Source of the DNA: Bacillota bacterium
Lineage (GTDB): Bacteria > Bacillota > Clostridia > Acetivibrionales > Acetivibrionaceae
Direction of reading: 5' to 3'
Assembly: GCA_023421115.1 (NCBI GenBank)
Contig: JAEZUI010000168.1
Span: 1-6,551, forward strand
DNA: 6,551 nt
Shown: positions 1-5,996 of the stretch, one piece after another
Numbering within the stretch: the first letter of the stretch is position 1
Layout: every line of letters starts with the position of its first letter
Translations under genes and position numbers: made by a program
Notes under the pieces: model-generated
What the model was told of the DNA's origin: nothing
Databases searched by the model: none
What the model saw: the letters and a program-made list of their open reading frames with translations, nothing else

Positions 1-47
1 ACCAGACAATAATTTCTAGCATCATCCACTGATAAATCTTGTAATAT

Positions 48-111
48 TAAATTCCACCCTTAAATTTGTAAGAGCTATTTCCACTGTTCAATATTCTACG
101 GGTGGAATTTA
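48..111. repeat. 12-bp perfect inverted repeat in the IS66 leader
   Basis: TAAATTCCACCC (48-59) is exactly complementary to GGGTGGAATTTA (100-111), with 40 bases between. A related direct copy, TGGAATTAC, lies at 132-140. The candidate IS left tip at 68 falls inside the loop, so either that tip is wrong or the repeat spans the junction by chance. It could be a protein binding site or part of another element's end. Apart from this repeat and the promoter, I see no gene in 1-228. Confidence 0.55.
68..76 (+). repeat. Candidate left tip of IS66
   Basis: GTAAGAGCT matches the inverted right tip (6336-6344) at 8 of 9 positions and begins with the GTAA typical of the IS66 family. Similarity does not continue convincingly inward, and the adjacent 8 bases do not match those beyond the right tip. 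This is a weak call. Confidence 0.25.
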
Positions 112-183
112 CTTTTGCAATTAAGAACAGATGGAATTACTTACTGAAAATGGCATAAAGCACTAGCAAAACAGCTGCTTTTC

Positions 184-192
184 TGGTATAAT
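184..192 (+). promoter_or_regulatory. Extended -10 promoter of tnpC
   Basis: TGGTATAAT is a perfect TATAAT (187-192) with a TG dinucleotide one base upstream, the extended -10 form. No good -35 box is found 16-18 bases upstream, which extended -10 promoters tolerate. It lies 36 bases before the tnpC start and would drive tnpC from inside the IS. Confidence 0.6.
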
Positions 193-213
193 TGTAACGA
201 TTTAATTCACCAG

Positions 214-221
214 AAAGGAGG
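214..221 (+). promoter_or_regulatory. Ribosome binding site of tnpC
   Basis: AAAGGAGG is a near-perfect Shine-Dalgarno, 7 bases before the ATG at 229. It fixes the start of the transposase. Confidence 0.85.
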
Positions 222-228
222 CTAGTAC

Positions 229-1542
229 ATGCAGTCTACCAACGAAAAAGACCTGCGTATCAAACAACTTGAAGATGAAAAACAAGAAATGCTTGAAAAG
301 ATAAATCGACTTGAGCATAATGTTGAAGTTCTTACACAAGCAGTGCTGCATGCAGCGAAGAAAAAGTTTGGTGTATCAAGTGAAAGAACGCCTCAAACAC
401 AATGGCAGTGTTCTATTTTTGGTGAAGAATCCCCAAATGATTTAAACTTAGTTGATACTCGTGTAATTAATATTAAAGAGCATAAAAGACCTGTCAGGAA
501 AAAAGGAGATCGAGAAAAGCTGACAGCAGAACTTCCACGTGAAACCATTGAGTGTGTTCTTAACGCGGAAGAAGCTGTTTGTCATATATGCAACAGCGAA
601 ATGAAGGTAATAGGCAAGAAAAAAATAAGATCTGAAATGGAATATATTCCTGCAAAGCTTGTAATGAAAGAGTATGTGCAGTTCGTCTATAAATGCATTA
701 ATTCTGGAAAAGCAGATGATGTAATATACAGTGCACCTGTACCAGCACCAGTATTGACGCATTCTATTGCGTCACCTTCAAGCGTAGCGTGGATTATGTA
801 TCAGAAATATATGCTTTCTGTACCATTCTACCGTCAGGAACGTGACTTTAAAAGGATGGGCGCTCCATTAAAGAGAGATACTATGGCAAACTGGGTAATA
901 CGATGCGCTGAATATTGGCTTAAACCTTTGTATGACAGGATGCACAAACAGCTTTTGAAATGTGATGTCATCATGAGTGATGAAACCACGTGGCAGGTTC
1001 TCCGTGAGGAAGGCAAGAAAGCATCTAGTAAATCATATATATGGATTCACCGGAGTGGTAGTTGTGAAGGTCCTCCTATTATACTTTATGAATATACTCG
1101 AACCCGTTCAGGAGATCACGCAAAGAATTTCCTTTCAGGATTTAGCAGTTTTCACGTTTCAGACGCTTATGATGGTTACGAGAAGGTAGAAGGTATTACC
1201 CGTTGTCTATGTTTTAGTCATCTGAGGAGATATTACATAAATGCCATTCCATTGGATTCCGGCAAAAAGGAGATTGCGGGCTCAGGAGGTGCAATAGGTC
1301 GAGCCTATTGCGACAAGCTATTCAAGTTGGAAAAGAAATGGAAGATGCTGTCGCCTGAAGAACGAAAAAAGAACAGGCTTATTTATAGCGTCCCAGTGTT
1401 GGAGGCCTTTTTCGCATGGGCAGAAACAACGAATACTTATCAGGAGGACCTTAAAAAGGCCTTAAAATACACATTAAACCATAAGAAGTACTTTACAAAT
1501 TTCTTACTTGATTGAAGGATTCCCTTTTCTAATAATTTGAGC
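229..1542 (+). pseudogene. tnpC: IS66-family transposase TnpC, 5' part (split by insertion, plus nonsense codon)
   Basis: This is the N-terminal and central part of the DDE transposase that cuts and joins IS66 ends. Residues about 6-45 form a leucine-zipper-like coiled coil. A zinc-finger region follows with C118, C121 and C156; the fourth cysteine expected near 159 is Ser. The family block with Y-R-Q-E is at 201-204. The first catalytic Asp is D251 in the D-E-T motif, and the second is D312 in the S-D-A-Y-D-G-Y block. Translation stops at TGA 1513-1515, where the family has Gly in L-L-D-G-R. Reading through it gives R-I-P-F-S-N-N-L-S up to 1542, exactly where the inner element begins. The catalytic Glu is on the other side, so a 428-aa product would be inactive. 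Identification as IS66 is secure. Confidence 0.93.
1537..1542 (+). repeat. Left copy of the 6-bp insertion core TTGAGC
   Basis: TTGAGC encodes L-S of the tnpC N-N-L-S-E motif and directly abuts the left end of the recombinase element. The same six bases recur at 5714-5719. Six bases is the usual spacing between strand cuts for many tyrosine recombinases, so this is the predicted crossover core or target duplication. Confidence 0.8.
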
Positions 1543-1623
1543 TTATCCTCAGCTTTTTTTAATCCTCATTTTTTGCTGAAAGCAGCCTAGCTTCTGGTTT
1601 TCTTAGAGAAAATATGAGGATTA
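1543..1623 (+). repeat. Left terminal inverted repeat (81 bp)
   Basis: It pairs with 5607-5687 in inverted orientation. The outer 46 bp (1543-1588) match at 45 positions, the middle 20 at 10, and the inner 15 (1609-1623) at 14. Within it the 10-bp motif occurs as TTATCCTCAG (1543-1552), TAATCCTCAT (1560-1569) and inverted ATGAGGATTA (1614-1623). These look like binding sites for the element's recombinases. The innermost copy lies just upstream of the -10 box of the recombinase operon. Confidence 0.92.
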
Positions 1624-1639
1624 ACATTTGTATAAATTA

Positions 1640-1645
1640 TATAAT
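1640..1645 (+). promoter_or_regulatory. -10 box of the recombinase operon
   Basis: TATAAT is a perfect -10 hexamer, 30 bases before the first recombinase start. The region where a -35 box should be (about 1616-1622) is occupied by the inner inverted-repeat copy ATGAGGATTA and is a poor match to TTGACA. A recombinase bound there could repress its own promoter; this is inference. Confidence 0.5.
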
Positions 1646-1674
1646 GAAATCACCAAAGATAAGGAGGTGGTTTC
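1646..1674 (+). promoter_or_regulatory. Ribosome binding site within a possible hairpin, first recombinase
   Basis: The Shine-Dalgarno AAGGAGGT (1661-1668) is 6 bases before the ATG at 1675. GAAATCACC (1646-1654) can pair with GGTGGTTTC (1666-1674), giving nine pairs including one G-U around an 11-base loop. Part of the Shine-Dalgarno would be in the stem and the bases next to the start codon would be closed. It may moderate translation; not demonstrated. Confidence 0.5.
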
Positions 1675-3546
1675 ATGAATCAATATGATTCAAACGTACA
1701 GGTGGTAATGAATTTCATTACAGAACAAAGCTATAGCAAATCAGCGGTAAGCATACATCGAGTTTGTTACAGTCAATTCCGGCAATTTCTAGATGATAAT
1801 AACTGTGAATACAGTTATGAAAAAGGGATTGAATGGCAGAGACAAAATGAAACTTCATGGCCTAAATGGCGAATTAAATGTAACAGAATCTGTATAAAAC
1901 AATTAGATGACGTATACCAGAAAGGAAAACCGGATAGATATCACCCCTACGTATATCCGACAAATATTAGCCAACTCAATAAAACCTTGCAAGATGAACT
2001 TAATGAATTCTTAAACAGTGACTATTGTCTAACAAAAGCAGAATCATATTTGCTTACAATCAAAATGGAGTGTTCGGATTTTCTTTTATACTTGCAGAAA
2101 CATGGCAGAAAAAGTATTTGCGAGATTACCTATGATGATGTCATTAAATATTGTTTACAGGATACTTCACGGTCTTATAAAACAGTTGACCGATATATTG
2201 GTCAAATCAGAGGATTGCTTAAATTCTATGCAGTTCAAAGACGTATAAATATAGGCCTTTCTGTTGCAATGAATAAACTATTGATACCTCAAATCATTAT
2301 ATTTGACAATTTACCTCAGGGCGACAGGGAAAAACTTAGCCTGCTCAAATCAGAAAGCCTTGAAATTTCATTTGAGGGTATGTGGGATGTTATCAACACG
2401 TTTTTGCTTATACTTGGACAGAATAATTACTCAAATACAATTAAACGATGTGCAAAGCATACTCTTTCTTTACTTTTCATTTTTCTCGATATGAATGATT
2501 TTGGATATATGCCTGAAATTTCATGGATTTGGTTTAATAATGTAAAACCCTTCCTGTTATCAAGCTGGAAAATGTGTAGAAGAACACTAAGGCAATTTGA
2601 GGAATATATTTGCAAAGGTATAATAAGGCCCGAAAGAGTCTTCATGTATAGAGATACAAGATTTGAAAAGCTTCCAAACTGGTGTCAAACTATTCTTGGT
2701 GAATTTCTGGAATTGAAAAAACCTGAAAACATGCAGCCATCTACAATAGATATGTACAGATCTTCCAATGTAAGGTTATGTGAATTTCTTGTCCAAAATG
2801 GAATCTGTAGCTTTGAAGAAATTTCAGATGAGCATTTAATGCAGTTTAATCTTGGGGATAGTCATGCGACACCTGAAGGGAAAAATGCATATAATGTACG
2901 AATTCGCAACTTCATCATCTATCTGGAAGAAGAAGGTATTGTTAACAATTCATTTCTTCATCTTGCAGTTCCCTGTATATTTGCTCAGAGGGAACGAATT
3001 GTAAAGGTGCTGAATGAAGAGGAAAAACAAACTGTGTTTTCTTTTAACAAAAAAGCCACTGATAAATATACACAGAGAAATGCAGCCATGATTCTACTTG
3101 GATTAAAAATGGGATTAAGAGCATCCGATATAGTCAATCTTAAGTTCAGTAATATTGACTGGAAAAATGCCACTATACATTTAATCCAGAAGAAAACATT
3201 AAAAGAAGAACTTCTTCCCATGCCTATTACTGTGGGTAATGCTATATTCAGGTATATATCGCTGGGGCGGCCTAATAGCAAAAGTACTTATATTTTTATT
3301 CATCACCGTGTGCCATATGAAAAACTAAGCCCGGAGGCATGTCTCAGAGCCTTAAAAAATGCACTTCCAGAGAGAAAAGTTCTTGGCTATGGATTTCATG
3401 TTACGAGAAGGAGTTTTGCGACAGGCTTGCTTCATAAAGGGGTAAAAGTAAATACGATTATTGACTCACTTGGTCACAGTTCAGACGGTACTGTCATTAA
3501 GTATCTATCTCTTGATGAAAAGAGAATGCGCTTATGTCCGCTTTAA
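1675..3546 (+). CDS. Tyrosine recombinase 1 of the trio (long, TnpB-like, 623 aa)
   Basis: A DNA breaking-rejoining enzyme of the tyrosine recombinase (phage integrase) family. The C-terminal catalytic domain, from about residue 445, holds R482 (G-L-R-A-S-D), a likely catalytic lysine at K506/K507, the H575-x-x-R578 box, H601 in L-G-H-S-S and nucleophile Y610 in V-I-K-Y. All are intact. The protein is about twice a normal integrase and close in length to Tn554 TnpB (about 630 aa). The extra N-terminal half appears to hold several core-binding-like helical segments (about 105-190 and 336-422, perhaps also 1-80). The ATG is chosen by its strong Shine-Dalgarno. It is the first gene of the operon; the next starts 41 bases later. 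It probably acts with the two downstream recombinases on the element ends. Confidence 0.92.
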   Translation: MNQYDSNVQVVMNFITEQSYSKSAVSIHRVCYSQFRQFLDDNNCEYSYEKGIEWQRQNETSWPKWRIKCNRICIKQLDDVYQKGKPDRYHPYVYPTNISQLNKTLQDELNEFLNSDYCLTKAESYLLTIKMECSDFLLYLQKHGRKSICEITYDDVIKYCLQDTSRSYKTVDRYIGQIRGLLKFYAVQRRINIGLSVAMNKLLIPQIIIFDNLPQGDREKLSLLKSESLEISFEGMWDVINTFLLILGQNNYSNTIKRCAKHTLSLLFIFLDMNDFGYMPEISWIWFNNVKPFLLSSWKMCRRTLRQFEEYICKGIIRPERVFMYRDTRFEKLPNWCQTILGEFLELKKPENMQPSTIDMYRSSNVRLCEFLVQNGICSFEEISDEHLMQFNLGDSHATPEGKNAYNVRIRNFIIYLEEEGIVNNSFLHLAVPCIFAQRERIVKVLNEEEKQTVFSFNKKATDKYTQRNAAMILLGLKMGLRASDIVNLKFSNIDWKNATIHLIQKKTLKEELLPMPITVGNAIFRYISLGRPNSKSTYIFIHHRVPYEKLSPEACLRALKNALPERKVLGYGFHVTRRSFATGLLHKGVKVNTIIDSLGHSSDGTVIKYLSLDEKRMRLCPL

Positions 3547-3572
3547 CTATCAGAAACTAATATCTCCCTGAA

Positions 3573-3580
3573 TGGAGGTG
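3573..3580 (+). promoter_or_regulatory. Ribosome binding site of recombinase 2
   Basis: TGGAGGTG is 7 bases before ATG 3588. It favours this start over the in-frame ATG at 3609, which has no comparable site. Confidence 0.7.
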
Positions 3581-3587
3581 TCATCTG

Positions 3588-4586
3588 ATGCTTAAGAGTT
3601 ATAAATATATGAGTTCGCTAAAAAGATATATTGAAGGATTTATTAAACAAAAGCGCTCGCAGGGATACAGTTACGAATTTGAAGCATATATCTTAGAAAA
3701 ATTTGACGGATACTGTATTCAGAATGAGATTACAGAAACTAGCATAACAAGAGAATCTCTTAAAAATTGGATGACTCTAAGGAAATCAGAGGGCAAAGGG
3801 TATTTGGGACAACGTATATCCTTTGTTAGACAGCTTCTTCTATATATGAACTCTCTTGGGATTCCTACATATATTCCGCATGATTTTTCCGACAGAGAAG
3901 TCCATGTGCCTCATATCCTAAGTGACGAAGAAATAACTGCATTTTTTTATCAGGTTGATACTTACCAGCCTTCGCCTATAGGGCAAAATCATGTAATATC
4001 TGCCGCATTTAACCGATTGGCAAAAGAATATCAGATACTTTTCCGACTTATTTACTGTTGTGGATTAAGGAATTCTGAAGCTTGTAACCTAAGAGAAAAA
4101 GATGTCGATTTTGAAAAAGGTATTGTAACAATAATTCACTCAAAAGGAGATAAAGACAGGCTTGTCTATCTTTCGGAGGATTTGAATCAACTTTTGAAAG
4201 GATATTGGGATAAGCTTAAAAATGATCTCAACTGTCAAACCGAATGGGTATTCCCGGGTAAATACCCTGTAAAGCATCTGCCTAAAACATCGGTTGACAA
4301 GAAATTTAATGAATTCTGGAGTAAAACAGGTTACGCCGATGTTTGTGATAAAAAACCAACCGTTCATAGTCTCAGACACACATTTGTTGTAAAAAGAATG
4401 AACAATTGGATGGAACAAGGGCTCGATTTAAATGTAATGATGCCATATCTAAGTAAATATCTTGGACATAAAGGAAGGAAGGAAAGCTTTTATTATTACC
4501 ATCAGGTGGATTCAGCATTCCGTATTATACGTCAGAAAGATAAAAAATCTGCCAATGTGATTCCGGAGGTGCCTGAAAATGAATAA
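3588..4586 (+). CDS. Tyrosine recombinase 2 of the trio (332 aa)
   Basis: A normal-length tyrosine recombinase. An N-terminal SAM-like core-binding domain (about 8-95) precedes the catalytic domain (about 110-315). The catalytic set is complete: R161 in G-L-R-N-S-E, K186 in H-S-K-G-D-K-D-R, H260-S-L-R263, H294 in L-G-H-K-G, and the nucleophile in the Y302-Y303-Y304-H run, most likely Y303 (Y-x-H as in XerD-type enzymes). Its last codons overlap the next gene by 8 bases, implying translational coupling and fixed stoichiometry. By analogy with Tn554 and RIT elements it works with its neighbours in excision and integration. A specific role within the trio cannot be read from sequence. Confidence 0.93.
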   Translation: MLKSYKYMSSLKRYIEGFIKQKRSQGYSYEFEAYILEKFDGYCIQNEITETSITRESLKNWMTLRKSEGKGYLGQRISFVRQLLLYMNSLGIPTYIPHDFSDREVHVPHILSDEEITAFFYQVDTYQPSPIGQNHVISAAFNRLAKEYQILFRLIYCCGLRNSEACNLREKDVDFEKGIVTIIHSKGDKDRLVYLSEDLNQLLKGYWDKLKNDLNCQTEWVFPGKYPVKHLPKTSVDKKFNEFWSKTGYADVCDKKPTVHSLRHTFVVKRMNNWMEQGLDLNVMMPYLSKYLGHKGRKESFYYYHQVDSAFRIIRQKDKKSANVIPEVPENE

Positions 4587-5601
4587 GAAGATAGATAAAT
4601 CATTATTTTTTTCAAAAACTAGAGAGTACCTTGATAATTACCTTACGGTACAATGTGGCAAAAGTTCTCACACAGTAAAGTCTTATCGTGATGCATTGAC
4701 TATATTCCGACGATATATACATGATGAAAAAGGTTTGTCTATCATGAAATTCTATTTTGAAGATTGTACTAGATCACTTGTACTAGATTTTATAGCATAT
4801 ATGAAACAAAATGGTTATGTTGAAAGTTCATGTAATCAACGCATATCAGCATTGAAAGCTTATCTTTGGTATGTATCGGACGAAGATATTTTATTGCAAC
4901 CTATTACGCTCAGTATATCAAGAATTCCTTTTTTAAGAGAACCGAAACTGACACGGCCTATAGTACCAGATGATGCACTAGCAGCCATGATGTCTGCACC
5001 GGAAAACTCTAAGATAGGAATCCGAGATAGAACCATCATGGTGACGCTGTATGATTCTGCTATTCGCTTGGATGAGCTTCTAAGTTTAAAGCTATCTGAT
5101 CTTAACATAGCATCAGAGAATCCATATCTGCGAATACATGGTAAAGGTGATAAAGAGAGAATTGTTACAGTTACAGACAAGACTGTTTCTCATCTGATTT
5201 TATATATGAAATATTATCATCCAGATACTTCAGACAGAAGTCAATCGTTATTTTATACTGTAATCAAAGGATATCGGAACACAATGTCACCGGGTAATGT
5301 AGAAAGGATTTTAAAAAAATATAGTGATCAGGTACGAGCACACTATCCAGAAATGCCTAAAAAAGTTTACCCGCATATGCTACGCAGAACCCGTGCAACA
5401 AATCTATATCAGGATGGAGTGGAACTTGAACTTGTATCCAGAATACTTGGTCATAGTTCAACACAGACAACCAGAATTTATGCTACACCTTCAGTAGAAA
5501 TGCTACGGGAAGCCATGGAAAATCAGAATGAAGTGCCGGATGAAAAACCTTTATGGGAAGGAAAGGAAGAAGAATTGGCAAAAATTTGTGGTTTAAGATA
5601 A
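4579..5601 (+). CDS. Tyrosine recombinase 3 of the trio (340 aa)
   Basis: Third recombinase, starting inside the end of the second gene with an internal GGAGGTG (4564-4570) 8 bases upstream. An N-terminal core-binding domain (about 10-100, with the S-S-H-T-V-K-S-Y segment typical of integrases) is followed by the catalytic domain. R163 (A-I-R-L-D-E), K189 (H-G-K-G-D-K-E-R), H266-M-L-R269, H292 in L-G-H-S-S and Y301 in T-T-R-I-Y-A-T are all present. After Y301 there is an acidic tail (about 308-340) rich in E and D, longer than in minimal integrases, possibly for contacts with partners. Its stop is only 5 bases before the right inverted repeat, so the element carries no cargo. Confidence 0.93.
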   Translation: MNKKIDKSLFFSKTREYLDNYLTVQCGKSSHTVKSYRDALTIFRRYIHDEKGLSIMKFYFEDCTRSLVLDFIAYMKQNGYVESSCNQRISALKAYLWYVSDEDILLQPITLSISRIPFLREPKLTRPIVPDDALAAMMSAPENSKIGIRDRTIMVTLYDSAIRLDELLSLKLSDLNIASENPYLRIHGKGDKERIVTVTDKTVSHLILYMKYYHPDTSDRSQSLFYTVIKGYRNTMSPGNVERILKKYSDQVRAHYPEMPKKVYPHMLRRTRATNLYQDGVELELVSRILGHSSTQTTRIYATPSVEMLREAMENQNEVPDEKPLWEGKEEELAKICGLR

Positions 5602-5606
5602 TATGG

Positions 5607-5687
5607 TAATCCTCATGTTTTGTGTAAGAAGAGTATGATTCAGGCTGCTTTCAGCAAAACATGAGGATTAAAAAAAGCTGAGGATAA
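5607..5687 (-). repeat. Right terminal inverted repeat (81 bp)
   Basis: Inverted partner of 1543-1623. It contains a perfect 15-bp internal inverted pair (5607-5621 with 5656-5670) separated by 34 bases. The left end has the corresponding pair (1560-1574 with 1609-1623) with the same 34-base spacing. Motif copies here are TAATCCTCAT (5607-5616), ATGAGGATTA (5661-5670) and CTGAGGATAA (5678-5687). Conserved spacing despite a diverged 20-base middle suggests that protein binding geometry is being preserved. Confidence 0.92.
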
Positions 5688-5691
5688 CGAC

Positions 5692-5715
5692 AATAATCCT
5701 TATATAAGGATTATT
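5692..5715. repeat. Perfect 24-bp palindrome at the right end of the element
   Basis: Positions 5692-5703 are the exact reverse complement of 5704-5715, with no spacer. Its core is two back-to-back copies of the end motif, TAATCCTTAT (5694-5703) and ATAAGGATTA (5704-5713), each 9 of 10 to TAATCCTCAT. It lies outside the inverted repeat and touches the TTGAGC core. The left end has no equivalent, so it gives the element polarity. It lacks a T-tract and is not a convincing terminator. Confidence 0.85.
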
Positions 5716-5719
5716 GAGC
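5714..5719 (+). repeat. Right copy of the 6-bp insertion core TTGAGC
   Basis: Same six bases as 1537-1542, encoding L-S of tnpC and followed by GAA for the catalytic Glu. It is directly preceded by the motif copy ATAAGGATTA, so both element ends abut the core with an inverted motif. Confidence 0.8.
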
Positions 5720-5984
5720 GAAATCGCAGTGAAACCCGTGGCTCTAACAAGAAAAAACTCACTGTTTTCAGATTCGGTTGAGGGTGCAGAAGCATCTGCA
5801 CTTGTATTCAGTATCATAAATACGGCATCGGCCAACAATCTGGATACCTACAAATATCTCGAATATATCTTCCGCCAACTGCCAGACCTTAGATTTACAC
5901 CAGATGACCCTGTACTGGACGAATATTTGCCTTGGTCTGAAAAGGTACAGCTAGAATGTAAAATACAGAATACGAGTGAGAAAC

Positions 5985-5990
5985 AGGAGG
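5985..5990 (+). promoter_or_regulatory. Ribosome binding site of the IS66 accessory ORF
   Basis: AGGAGG sits 6 bases before GTG 5997, inside the tnpC coding sequence. It selects GTG 5997 rather than the upstream in-frame codon near 5976, which has no such site. Confidence 0.7.
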
Positions 5991-5996
5991 ATTGTA

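Larger units (their letters stand above)
1543..5713 (+). mobile_element. Recombinase-in-trio (RIT)/Tn554-related element inserted in IS66 tnpC
   Basis: This 4.17-kb element consists almost only of three consecutive tyrosine recombinase genes bounded by 81-bp inverted repeats (1543-1623 and 5607-5687) and flanked by TTGAGC on both sides. The tnpC frame continues exactly from AGC (1540-1542) to GAA (5720-5722) if the element and one TTGAGC are removed, which fixes the outer ends. The right end extends 26 bases past the inverted repeat (5688-5713) and holds a palindrome. No cargo gene is present, as is typical of RIT elements. The trio layout is known; the exact crossover chemistry is inference. 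All three genes are intact, so the element may still be mobile. Confidence 0.9.

Noticed and set aside
1..60. Open minus-strand frame in the first 60 bases, reading like the inside of a protein (Q-D-L-S-V-D-D-A-R-N-Y-C)
   Set aside because: Only about 20 codons, no start codon in frame, and a stop just upstream. It could be a host gene fragment cut by the IS, but it is too short to support.
448..1189. Overlapping ORFs of 60-104 codons on both strands within tnpC
   Set aside because: They lie in other frames of a clear IS66 transposase, lack convincing ribosome sites and have low-complexity products rich in F, Y, I and C.
1536..1560. Short hairpin (TGAG with CTCA) followed by seven T's at the left junction, looking like a terminator
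   Set aside because: The stem is only 4-5 pairs and AT-rich; the T-tract is part of the conserved inverted repeat, also present at the right end. Too weak to call.
2303..5180. Several ORFs of 60-106 codons antisense or out of frame within the three recombinase genes
   Set aside because: Shadows of genes whose catalytic residues and starts are well defined.
1560..5670. Repeated TAATCCTCAT units as a CRISPR array
   Set aside because: The copies are in both orientations, confined to the element ends, and not evenly spaced with spacers.
1511..5719. A longer (32-bp) target duplication on both sides of the element
   Set aside because: Ungapped comparison of 1511-1542 with 5688-5719 gives only chance-level matches outside the final TTGAGC.
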